A stretch of 64,000 nt of DNA from Halieaceae bacterium. Its GTDB lineage: Bacteria > Pseudomonadota > Gammaproteobacteria > Pseudomonadales > Halieaceae. A model generated the notes under the pieces. The model had not been told where the DNA came from and did no database searches. It worked only from the letters and a program-made list of their open reading frames with translations. The stretch is from NCBI GenBank assembly GCA_902520195.1, contig CABYND010000008.1:1-64000 (forward strand), read 5' to 3'. Shown here piece by piece: positions 34,204 to 42,224 of this stretch. A program made the translations under genes and the position numbers. Every line of letters starts with the position of its first letter. The stretch's first letter is position 1.

Positions 34204-34256
34204 TTGTTAAGCAGCCATGGCACTTTTGTTAAAAATTTGTTTCGACTTTGTTACCG
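34204..34256 (-). promoter_or_regulatory. 11-bp-phased array upstream of PAP2-GT-ugd, candidate Pho box
   Basis: On the minus strand CGGTAAC, TCGAAAC, TTTTAAC lie 11 bp apart with spacers AAAG and AAAT (34228-34256), and GCTTAAC is in phase two turns further (34206-34212). On the plus strand the same bases read TTGTTAC, TTGTTTC, TTGTTAA. The boxes are degenerate (xxGTAAC/xxGAAAC forms recur in the 42074 array), and orientation is ambiguous, but the phase is exact. Confidence 0.45.
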
Positions 34257-34389
34257 GGTCACCTACTATCGCATTAAAAACACGACTGAACACTTCTATA
34301 TCAATGTGGCATCTTTTGTGTTCATTCTGCTTGACGTTGGGAGCTGAGTTTTAGAAATCATCGATTCCTTTGCCGAAAACGGGTTTTCG

Positions 34390-34587
34390 GTGGTGTTATT
34401 GATAGGTTTGCTATGGGCCTTTTTTCGCGTGCGCCAGCGTGAGACGCGGCTGGGGCAACTTTCATCGCAACAGACCAATCTGGTTGACGCCAAGGTCTCG
34501 TTGGATGCCGAACTGACCGCCATCAAAGCTGACGTCAGCTCGCTGTCCGTGCATTGTTTTCAAACACCCCGTCCAGTAGAGATGTAG
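34390..34587 (+). pseudogene. Possible RmuC N-terminal fragment
   Basis: 65 codons: a hydrophobic anchor (VLLIGLLWAFFRV) followed by a charged, coiled-coil-like stretch QRETRLGQLSSQQTNLVDAK. This layout matches the first ~60 residues of the DNA recombination protein RmuC, whose nuclease-like domain is missing here. Similarity is mainly of pattern, so a small single-pass membrane protein is the alternative. It lies between the PAP2 operon and an olsF fragment, in a stretch of gene remains. Confidence 0.35.
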
Positions 34588-34732
34588 CCGCTACTTCTGG
34601 TCTGATCTACCGCCTAGGTTTAGTCTCTCGCGCACAGTTTCTTTGCAATCTACCTGCTCCGCGATGCAACGTCTCATTTGAGCCTTCAAAGCGACCGATT
34701 CTCAAATTGGCTCCGTTGCTCTTCGCGTGGGT

Positions 34733-35185
34733 TCAAGAGCGTCCCTCATAGCCCGGAATCTCCCGGCAGCCCGAAGGATGGAGCAGCACAGGCTGTCGCG
34801 GCTTTACAGCCATCAACAGTTTATTGGCGACCACTTTGACGTCAGGTCTGACTTGCCAAACGAGATTCAGCAGGGCAATTCCATCCAGAGAGCCGATGGT
34901 GTGATTCGCAATAATGATGGCCCTGCCGTCATCAGGAATTCTCGCTCGCTCGAACTCGCCCAATCTTATGTTCAAGTCGAAATACCACAGTACCGCTTCC
35001 ACGAAATCAAAGCCAAAAAGGTGCGGGTAGTCTTGTTCGAACCGTTGAAAGCGGTTTTCGCAGAACAGCAAGCGTAGGCCTTTGCCCACAGCGGCCGCGC
35101 TGCTCTGATTTCGCGTGACAAAGCGCGGAAATCGCGACTCAAGTATTTGCCCAAAGTTTAACACCAGCGCTTCTCTGCTTCGCAT
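34733..35185 (-). pseudogene. Truncated, diverged olsF paralogue (N-terminal fragment)
   Basis: About 133 codons align with the first 128 residues of the OlsF protein at about half identity: FCENRFQRFEQDYPHLFGFDFVEA, IANHTIGSLDGIALLNLVWQVRPDVKVVAN. It stops matching right after PVLL, then runs 15 codons to a stop. The start and an upstream GAGGAAA ribosome site are intact, but the FPxGE block and the whole GNAT domain are gone. Divergence from the intact gene is large, so this is an older paralogue, not a fresh copy. Confidence 0.8.
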
Positions 35186-35310
35186 CGGTGTATTTCCTCT
35201 AAAAGTGCGTTCTTGCGAAAGCCCTTGCGGCCCTGTGTTGACTTACTTTGGAACAGTGGATTGCCGGGTGTTTTATTGGCATTTTGATGAAGGATTTGCT
35301 GCGTTCTGAT

Positions 35311-35388
35311 GTGTCATAAATTTGCAATTAAATTGTCAATTTTGTGTAACGCGACTGACATCACAGGGTCATGTTCCAGCCCTACTCT
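35311..35388 (+). promoter_or_regulatory. Six-unit Pho-box array with -10
   Basis: Six 7-mers exactly 11 bp apart start at 35311, 35322, 35333, 35344, 35355 and 35366: GTGTCAT, TTGCAAT, TTGTCAA, GTGTAAC, CTGACAT, GGGTCAT, with spacers AAAT, TAAA, TTTT, GCGA, CACA. Ten bases after the last is TACTCT (35383-35388), the expected -10 place. The receptor gene starts at 35442. This is the clearest PhoB-type site in the window. Confidence 0.75.
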
Positions 35389-35441
35389 GCCCACCTAATT
35401 GAAGCACCGGGCTCACCGGCCCGCGCTATGTCGAGGCTTGA

Positions 35442-38400
35442 ATGCATTTTCGTGTTTTGTCGCCCAACCTCCGCAAATCGTTGGTTTCTGTACTACTCGG
35501 TCTTGTGTCAACTGCAGCGCATGCTGACGACGAATTACTCCTATATGTTTATGACGGTGCTACACCCGTTGAGGGCGCATCTATAGCCCTAGATGGCACT
35601 GAAGTTGGAGTAACACGGCGAGACGGTTCGCTGGTAGCCGATTTGTCGGAGGGGCAACATACGATTTTGGTCTCTGCTCCCAGTGGCACGACCAGTAGCG
35701 CTCGGTTCGCCGCAGGATCGGGCCAGCTCGTAGATGTGATATCTGACTTGGGATCAGCGGGTCCAGCGTATGTTGAGGTTTACTCGCGTTTGGAGTCCAG
35801 CGCTGATCGCAGGAAGGCTCCAACTGGCAAACTTCAAGTGACCGTAAGGGTTGGTGCGGAAGTGATCCCCGACCAGACGATAGACATATCTGGCGGCCAG
35901 GGTTCTATCGTGACTGATGAAGAGGGCGTTGCGACCGCTGTTATTCCACGAGGCGTTTACCGCCTCAGTATAGAGGGTTTAATTCAGGAAGCCCGCGTTG
36001 TGGGCGGCATCACTCGTGCAGTCACAGTGATATTGCCGGAACCCGGTGGAGAAGATCTTGCGGGCCCCTCACTTGAAGAGGTGCTCGTGGTCGCTTCTTT
36101 TGACCCAAGTGGTCTCGAGGTTTCAGAGCGAGACGCGAGCAACATCGTGGATACTATAGGGGTAGAGCTGCTAGCTCGGTATTCGGATTCTGATGTTGCT
36201 GCCTCAGTGGTTCGGGTGCCAGGCATTTCAGTGCAGGACAATAAATACGTATTTATCCGCGGACTTGGCGGAAGGTACGTGTCCTCAACACTCAACAATG
36301 CAACGATGCCATCTACAAATCCTTCGAAGCGCACTGTGCCGTTGGACTTGTTCCCCTCCAGTTTTGTGAATCAGCTAGATATCAAGAAAACTTTCTTGCC
36401 CTTCATGCCTGGAGAGTCTTCCGGTGGCAATCTGGTTATCAATACAAAGACGTTTCCTGACGAGAGGGTCATGAGCCTAAGAGGGAGCTTGGGCTTCGTG
36501 ACGGATTTAACCGGGGAGGACGTCTTCACTGACCCTATTGATGGAGATTTTGACAGTATCGGGTGGGACGACGGTGCTCGAGAGGAAGATGCGCTTGTAT
36601 CGGCAATTGCCGACGTACTTGCCCTTGGCAGACTCTATGACGAAAAAAACGATACCTATTGGGAGCTGGACGAGTCCACGGAAGGTGAGTTGAGGAGGGT
36701 GGGTGCGCTCTTAATTAAAGATGGCTTTGACCTAGATTTCCAGACTGCAACACCTGGGGGCAGCCTCGGCATTGATTTTGGCGACGTTTACTATCTCGGC
36801 AACACCGAGTTAGGGGTGTACGCCGCGGCAAATTACTCAAATGAATGGTCGCAGCGCGACAAAGGAGTGCGCAGAACCTACACGGGTGCGGAAGAGAATG
36901 CGGATAATTTCGCTTATCGGCAATATTCGAACAACATAGAGGCCAGTGGCCTAATTTCTATCGGGTTAAATACCGGTAACAACACATTTGAGTGGAATAA
37001 CCTTGTCTCGAGAGTCACCCAGAGCATCCTAGAGCGCTCGGTAGGTGAGGAGGGAGACGAATTTCAAACAGTCTATGCCCACACCATACAGTGGGAAGAG
37101 CGACAGTTTTTGTCCTCGCAGATAGTCGGATCCCATTTCCTCACGGATAACGGGTCCATCTTTCTGGAGTGGCAGTTCACTGGCAGTCAAGCGAGACGCT
37201 ATGCCCCTGATAGACGGGAGGTAGAATTTAGAACATCGGGGGCCCGGACTAACTCTGCAGACCTGCGGAGCCGCTTCGACTTCAACTCCGCAAATACTGC
37301 TCAGTCCATTGATTTGGTGGGGTTTCGTCTCGAGCCAGGCACAATTTTGCGTCGTTACGATGACCTCGTCGACAACAACTTCGACCTGTCCGCTGATCTC
37401 ACCTGGGATGTTTTCGATAACGGGTCCACCTTCGGTAGTTTTCAAGCCGGGTTTCAGGCTATTTATCGTGAGCGCGACTCTGACGTATCAGTTTATGGCT
37501 TCAATATAAATCAGGCCAGAGAGTCCTTATTAAGAGCCGACAACGCTCTGGTCAGCGAGGTTTTGTATGCGTGTGGCGAGGGCCCGGGAACAATCGCATG
37601 CCAGCGAACAGAAAGTGACGCTGGTTCAGCTCCGCCTTTGGGGGGTATCACCGACAGTCCCGACACGGGCCTTGTCTTCAACAATAAAACTCTAGCCTCT
37701 GATAGTTACGAAGCAGACCTAAATTACAACAGCGTGTATGCAATGTATGACCATACTTGGGCCTCAGTGTGGAATGTTGTTGTAGGCGCGCGTTTTGAAA
37801 TGTATGAGCAGACCACGGACACCTTCTCGCTTCAAGGTGAGCAGGCTTCCGTTCAGTCAGTCATAGACGAGGACAGCGTGCTCCCCAGCCTGGGCATCAA
37901 TTGGTTCTACTCCGACACACAGCAGCTTCGCCTAGCGGTCTCGCAGACGGTTGCGAGGCCAGATTTTAAGGAGGCTGCGAACGCAACCTTTTACGATAAT
38001 GAGTTTAATTTCAGAGTGCGGGGTAACCCTTTCCTAACTATTTCTGAGGTTATCAATGCTGACCTGAGGTGGGAGTGGTATCCAAGCGAAGTAGACAGCT
38101 TGTCCGTGGCTGTGTTCTACAAAGACATGGATGACCCGATAGAGCGCGTCGTTCAGTTGGCTTCAGGCACAGCTGGCAACTCTCGTACGTTCCAGAACTC
38201 TGAATCTGCTGAGTTGTATGGCGCAGAAGTTGAGGGCCGAAAGGAATTTAATTTGGGTGAGGATTTCACCAGGACGTTGTTCGTGGCTTTCAACGGCGCC
38301 TACATCGAGTCAGAGGTTTCAGCTCAAAATCAGCTGGATCGGGAGCTGCAAGGTCAGCCTGAATACACGGCCAACCTTATTGTCGGGTACGACGACATCG

Positions 38401-38666
38401 CTAGCGGCCACCAATTGACACTCTTATTTAATTACAACGGAGAATCTATCGCTGATGTTGGCATAGATCAGTTACCCGACGTCTTGTTGGAGGCGCGCGG
38501 TGAGCTCAACCTAATCTACCGTTACAACCTCTCCGAGGCCCTGACACTGCAGGCGAAAGTAGAAAATTTATTGAATGCGGAAGTTGAGTACACACAGGGT
38601 GGAAAGGTTTTCCAGCGGTATGAGAAAGGTATGGGTCTCCAGGTCGCATTTAACTGGGAATTTTAA
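35442..38666 (+). CDS. TonB-dependent receptor with two N-terminal carboxypeptidase-regulatory-like repeats
   Basis: Outer-membrane receptor, 1074 residues. Signal peptide ends near STAAHA. Two beta-sandwich repeats (about 28-110 and 125-205) precede the TonB-box/plug (EEVLVVASF; YVFIRGLGGRYVSSTLNNA; NQLDIKKTFLPFMPGESSGG). The barrel ends in QVAFNWEF. A GAGG site lies seven bases before the ATG. Six in-phase Pho boxes lie upstream, and the lipoprotein gene follows after 52 bases, so the two form a phosphate-regulated outer-membrane pair. Ligand unknown; an organic phosphorus compound is inferred from control, not from sequence. Confidence 0.88.
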   Translation: MHFRVLSPNLRKSLVSVLLGLVSTAAHADDELLLYVYDGATPVEGASIALDGTEVGVTRRDGSLVADLSEGQHTILVSAPSGTTSSARFAAGSGQLVDVISDLGSAGPAYVEVYSRLESSADRRKAPTGKLQVTVRVGAEVIPDQTIDISGGQGSIVTDEEGVATAVIPRGVYRLSIEGLIQEARVVGGITRAVTVILPEPGGEDLAGPSLEEVLVVASFDPSGLEVSERDASNIVDTIGVELLARYSDSDVAASVVRVPGISVQDNKYVFIRGLGGRYVSSTLNNATMPSTNPSKRTVPLDLFPSSFVNQLDIKKTFLPFMPGESSGGNLVINTKTFPDERVMSLRGSLGFVTDLTGEDVFTDPIDGDFDSIGWDDGAREEDALVSAIADVLALGRLYDEKNDTYWELDESTEGELRRVGALLIKDGFDLDFQTATPGGSLGIDFGDVYYLGNTELGVYAAANYSNEWSQRDKGVRRTYTGAEENADNFAYRQYSNNIEASGLISIGLNTGNNTFEWNNLVSRVTQSILERSVGEEGDEFQTVYAHTIQWEERQFLSSQIVGSHFLTDNGSIFLEWQFTGSQARRYAPDRREVEFRTSGARTNSADLRSRFDFNSANTAQSIDLVGFRLEPGTILRRYDDLVDNNFDLSADLTWDVFDNGSTFGSFQAGFQAIYRERDSDVSVYGFNINQARESLLRADNALVSEVLYACGEGPGTIACQRTESDAGSAPPLGGITDSPDTGLVFNNKTLASDSYEADLNYNSVYAMYDHTWASVWNVVVGARFEMYEQTTDTFSLQGEQASVQSVIDEDSVLPSLGINWFYSDTQQLRLAVSQTVARPDFKEAANATFYDNEFNFRVRGNPFLTISEVINADLRWEWYPSEVDSLSVAVFYKDMDDPIERVVQLASGTAGNSRTFQNSESAELYGAEVEGRKEFNLGEDFTRTLFVAFNGAYIESEVSAQNQLDRELQGQPEYTANLIVGYDDIASGHQLTLLFNYNGESIADVGIDQLPDVLLEARGELNLIYRYNLSEALTLQAKVENLLNAEVEYTQGGKVFQRYEKGMGLQVAFNWEF

Positions 38667-38718
38667 TTCGTTCAGTAGCAATGACCCGCCGGGGTCTTAA
38701 ATAGCAAGGAGTAAACTA

Positions 38719-41532
38719 ATGAATAAGCGGTTTCTATTGGCTTTAATGGTCTCCGGGGCCTTGATAGGGCTCGGCGGGTGTTCGGAGGGCGACGATGCCA
38801 CTATCACGATCGAGGCACCAACTACAAGTACGGTTGACAACAGCACTACCACGACTAATCCGACGCCCGATCCGACGCCCGATCCGACGCCGGATCCGAC
38901 ACCTGAACCTGAGGCGTGCCCAACAGGCACCACCGAGGTTAGCGATGGCGTCTGTCAGTTACCGGCAAGTATTTCATCTGATTTGACTCTGACTGCTGGT
39001 GCTAGTTACCTCATGGATGGCAGGGTTACTGTTGGTAACGGTAACGGAGAGTTAGGAGAGGATGGTAACCTCTCTGACGGAACTGCAGTTCAAAATGTCA
39101 CTCTCACCGTGGAAGCGGGTGTAGAGATCAAAGGTAAGACCGGAACCTTCGCGAACCTCGTCATAACTCGCGGCTCCAAGATTATGGCAATGGGCACGAA
39201 AAATGCACCAATTGTTATGTCCTCTGACGATGCTGGAATTGCCGGCGCTGGGGAGTGGGGCGGCTTGATCATTCATGGATATGGACGTCATAACAAATGT
39301 CCGGAGGGCGGCACCGTCTGCAATATCGACGCTGAAGGAGAATCTGGTTTTGCTGGTGGCTACAATGACGACGATAGCTCAGGTGTTTTGCAATATGTTG
39401 TTGTGGCAGAAGGTGGCTACGAGTTCTCTCCTGGTGACGAGATCAATGGCATTTCATTGGTAGGTGTTGGTCGCGGTACGACCATGGAGTACATTCAGGT
39501 TGAAGGAAACTCCGATGATGGCATCGAGTTTTACGGTGGTGCTGTAAACGTTCGGTACGGAGTCTTTACAAACAACCTTGACGACTCAGTAGATTGGGAT
39601 GAGGGGTATCAGGGTAATCTGCAGTACATCATCGTCAAGCAGTCTCCCAACGGCAGCGGTGAAGCCTTTGAGATGGACACTGAAGGTACTACGCTGTTTC
39701 TGTCTAAGCCAACGGTGTCTAATCTGACCGTCATCGCTGATAAACAGGCCGATGATGACAACTATATCTTGCATTTCAAGAAGAGCTCGGGTGGTTTCTT
39801 CCACAACACTGTTTTGTCTGTTGCTGAAGACAACGCCACACCGCTTAATCAGTGTGTAAGAGTCAATGGGTCCGGGTCAGAAGCTAACGTTGGCACGTCT
39901 TTGGTTCTTAACAACTGGATACAAGATTGTGCAGCGGGAGCAGGTGATAGAGGTTCTCTCTCCGGCTCTAACGTCGATTTGGATAACGGCACCATCTATG
40001 CAGTCAATGCCCGTTTGAATGCCAACGGCGCTTCTGAAGCGCCAGAAGCGATTCTAAGCGCATCGGTGGACTGGGCAGACGTGAATGCTGCTTATCCAGA
40101 ATCCGTCGCCGATGTGAACTGGCTGGAGCCCACTCGATTTATGGGTGCAGTTAACCCGACTACCAACGACGCTTGGTGGGCCGGGTGGACGGTAGAGGGT
40201 TCCGTTGGCAACCCAGAGGTAGCAGAGGCTACGTGTCCCGTGACGACGACTGAAGTATCCACAGGGGTCTGCTTGTTACCACCCACGATCGTCTCAGATT
40301 TGCGTCTGAACGGTGGAGTAGAGTACCTGATGGAAGGCCGTGTCACCGTCGGTAACGGAAACGTTGAGCTCGGTGAGGACGGTAATCTCTCAGATGGCTC
40401 CTCTGTGAGAAACGTCACTTTGACGATCGATGCCGGTGTTGAAATCAAAGGCAAAACAGGTACGTTCGCCAACCTCGTAATAACTCGAGGCTCAAAGATA
40501 ATGGCAATGGGTACGAAGTCAGCACCTATTGTAATGTCCTCTGATGATGCTGGTATATCTGGTGCTGGGGAATGGGGCGGCTTGGTCATCCATGGTTATG
40601 GTCGGCACAATAAGTGTCCTGAAGGCGGCACTGTTTGCAATATCGATGCTGAAGGTGAGTCGGGTTTTGCCGGTGGCTACAACGATGACGACAGCTCTGG
40701 CGTCATGCGTTACCTAGTAGTTGCAGAGGGTGGATACGAGTTTTCACCTGGTAATGAGATCAATGGGATTTCACTTGTCGGCGTAGGTCGCGGTACTGAG
40801 ATGGATTACATTCAGGTCGAGGGAAATTCTGACGATGGCATCGAATTTTACGGAGGTGCTGTTAATGTCAAGCACGGAGTCTTTACTAACAACTTGGATG
40901 ACTCTGTAGACTGGGATGAAGGCTATCAAGGTAACTTGCAGTACATCATCGTGAAGCAGTCATCCTCAGGAAGTGGTGAAGCTTTTGAGATGGACACGGA
41001 GGGAACAACTCTGTTCCTATCCAAGCCTACCGTCTCCAACCTGACCATTATTGCTGATAAGCAGGCGGATGATGATAACTACATTTTGCATTTCAAGAAG
41101 AGTTCTGCAGGCTTCTTCCACAACTCAGTGGTTACAGTCGCGGCGGACAACACAACTCCTCTAGATACCTGTGTGAGAGTCAATGGCTCCGGGTCTGAGG
41201 CCAACGTGGGCACTTCTCTAGTTTTGAACAACTGGATTCAGGACTGTGCTGCTGGCTCTGGAAATCACGGTACGCTTTCGATATCTGACGGTGGAGTTAA
41301 CTTGGATAACGGAACCATTATTGCCACTGATGCAGCTTTAGATGCGATTCTGGCTTCTCAGGCTGCGGAAGCCGCGGGCCTTGAGGCTCAGGATTGGACT
41401 GCAATCAATGGCGCGTACTCCGAGTCAGTAGCTGATCCTGATTACCTGGACTCAACAACTTACATGGGAGCAGTGAATCCTGATGGCTCGGACCCGTGGT
41501 GGGCCGGATGGACAGTGTCTGGCTCTCTCTAG
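38719..41532 (+). CDS. Large surface lipoprotein with two near-identical beta-helix domains
   Basis: 937 residues. Signal and lipobox LIGLGG-C21, then a threonine-rich linker with three TPDP repeats (about 48-64), then two units, residues 67-499 and 506-937. Each has GVEIKGKTGTFANLVITRG, APIVMSSDDAG, GEWGGLIIHGYGRHNKCPEG, GNSDDGIEFYGGAVNV and WWAGWTV; the pattern suggests right-handed parallel beta-helices. Many Asp/Asn turns may bind calcium. It is co-transcribed with the receptor (AAGGAG before ATG) and may be its ligand-capture partner, like SusD for SusC. No catalytic residues were recognised. Confidence 0.8.
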   Translation: MNKRFLLALMVSGALIGLGGCSEGDDATITIEAPTTSTVDNSTTTTNPTPDPTPDPTPDPTPEPEACPTGTTEVSDGVCQLPASISSDLTLTAGASYLMDGRVTVGNGNGELGEDGNLSDGTAVQNVTLTVEAGVEIKGKTGTFANLVITRGSKIMAMGTKNAPIVMSSDDAGIAGAGEWGGLIIHGYGRHNKCPEGGTVCNIDAEGESGFAGGYNDDDSSGVLQYVVVAEGGYEFSPGDEINGISLVGVGRGTTMEYIQVEGNSDDGIEFYGGAVNVRYGVFTNNLDDSVDWDEGYQGNLQYIIVKQSPNGSGEAFEMDTEGTTLFLSKPTVSNLTVIADKQADDDNYILHFKKSSGGFFHNTVLSVAEDNATPLNQCVRVNGSGSEANVGTSLVLNNWIQDCAAGAGDRGSLSGSNVDLDNGTIYAVNARLNANGASEAPEAILSASVDWADVNAAYPESVADVNWLEPTRFMGAVNPTTNDAWWAGWTVEGSVGNPEVAEATCPVTTTEVSTGVCLLPPTIVSDLRLNGGVEYLMEGRVTVGNGNVELGEDGNLSDGSSVRNVTLTIDAGVEIKGKTGTFANLVITRGSKIMAMGTKSAPIVMSSDDAGISGAGEWGGLVIHGYGRHNKCPEGGTVCNIDAEGESGFAGGYNDDDSSGVMRYLVVAEGGYEFSPGNEINGISLVGVGRGTEMDYIQVEGNSDDGIEFYGGAVNVKHGVFTNNLDDSVDWDEGYQGNLQYIIVKQSSSGSGEAFEMDTEGTTLFLSKPTVSNLTIIADKQADDDNYILHFKKSSAGFFHNSVVTVAADNTTPLDTCVRVNGSGSEANVGTSLVLNNWIQDCAAGSGNHGTLSISDGGVNLDNGTIIATDAALDAILASQAAEAAGLEAQDWTAINGAYSESVADPDYLDSTTYMGAVNPDGSDPWWAGWTVSGSL
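38917..41529 (+). repeat. Tandem intragenic duplication (two ~1.29-kb units)
   Basis: Unit 1 is 38917-40203, unit 2 is 40234-41529. The encoded domains are roughly 85% identical, while many codons differ only at third bases (for example GGTGAAGCCTTTGAG against GGTGAAGCTTTTGAG), so both copies have been kept by selection. Confidence 0.9.
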
Positions 41533-41556
41533 AGGGCCCAACCTCTGCTAAACGGG

Positions 41557-41584
41557 AAAGCCCGCAATGTGCGGGCTTTTTTTT
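41557..41584 (+). terminator. Rho-independent terminator after the lipoprotein gene
   Basis: Stem AAAGCCCGC / GCGGGCTTT with a five-base loop followed by a run of eight or more T, 25 bases after the stop codon. It ends the receptor-lipoprotein operon. Confidence 0.92.
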
Positions 41585-41609
41585 GTTGCCAATATATCTT
41601 TAGTAGCAG

Positions 41610-41960
41610 TTAAGCGGGGGTTTTAGCTGACATTAGCTCCCAGGACCTGCGACCATCTTTTCGCTCTTGATAACGGTAGAGTACTTCAGACCCCTCAGGA
41701 AGCGATTGCAGATCCCCCGTGGCTTTGAATTGCACTTTGGAGCGAGCGCCGCGCGTCTTGGCATGACAACGGGCATTCTCGCCATCAGTAACGCTTGTGA
41801 AGCGTATCCGTAACGGACTGTCCGAGGCGCGTTGTTTGATCTGACCCGAAAAAAGGCACTCTTGATTGAGTTCTGCCATAGTTGGCGCGGCAATAAGGCT
41901 GGCTGCCATTGAGGTAATGGCAGCGATGAGAGTTGAACGCAGTGCTTTCTTGTTTTCCAT
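41610..41960 (-). CDS. Hypothetical small secreted protein
   Basis: 116 residues, not recognised. Signal peptide ends in APTMAEL; the mature part is basic with two cysteines (ECLFSG, ARCHAKT) likely paired, and predicted beta strands (PLRIRFTSV, SKVQFKATGD, VLYRYQER). AAGGAG lies ten bases before the ATG. A strong 11-bp-phased Pho-type array is 114 bases upstream, mostly oriented away from this gene, so phosphate control is possible but unclear. Confidence 0.65.
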   Translation of the reverse strand: MENKKALRSTLIAAITSMAASLIAAPTMAELNQECLFSGQIKQRASDSPLRIRFTSVTDGENARCHAKTRGARSKVQFKATGDLQSLPEGSEVLYRYQERKDGRRSWELMSAKTPA

Positions 41961-42073
41961 GCTTCTTCTCCTTGCGCCTCACGGCGCGTTGTCGCTTCAC
42001 AGCGTGGTGCCAGAGCAGCGTTAGGCTGTCGGCAGGGTAGTAACAGCGGCGCTGTCATCAAAATGACTTTTTT

Positions 42074-42144
42074 TCGTCATACAACTGCAATATAAATGTA
42101 ACACATCTGTCATAAAAATGAAACATGGAAAATTCTCATTTAAT
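42074..42144 (+). promoter_or_regulatory. Five-unit Pho-box array without an evident target gene
   Basis: Plus strand 7-mers start at 42074, 42085, 42096, 42107 and 42118: TCGTCAT, CTGCAAT, ATGTAAC, CTGTCAT, ATGAAAC; spacers ACAA, ATAA, ACAT, AAAA. CTGTCAT is a perfect half-site. TTTAAT (42139-42144) could be the -10. No plus-strand protein gene follows before 43791. On the minus strand the same array contains GTTACAT and GTTTCAT forms and lies 114 bases before the 41960 start. Confidence 0.65.
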
Positions 42145-42224
42145 CCGCAATAAAAACAACAACCTATGAGTAGAGGGTGGACGAAAGAGATTATGTGAGT
42201 AGCCGACGGAGCCGCCCGTAAAAG

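Noticed and set aside
34226-34254. Plus-strand TTGTTA array as promoter of the RmuC-like fragment
   Set aside because: The fragment is doubtful and begins over 130 bases away; the operon on the other strand is the more likely target.
38860-38905. Short tandem repeats (CCGACGCCCGAT type) that might suggest a CRISPR or minisatellite
   Set aside because: They lie in frame and encode the TPDP linker of the lipoprotein; there are no spacers or cas genes.
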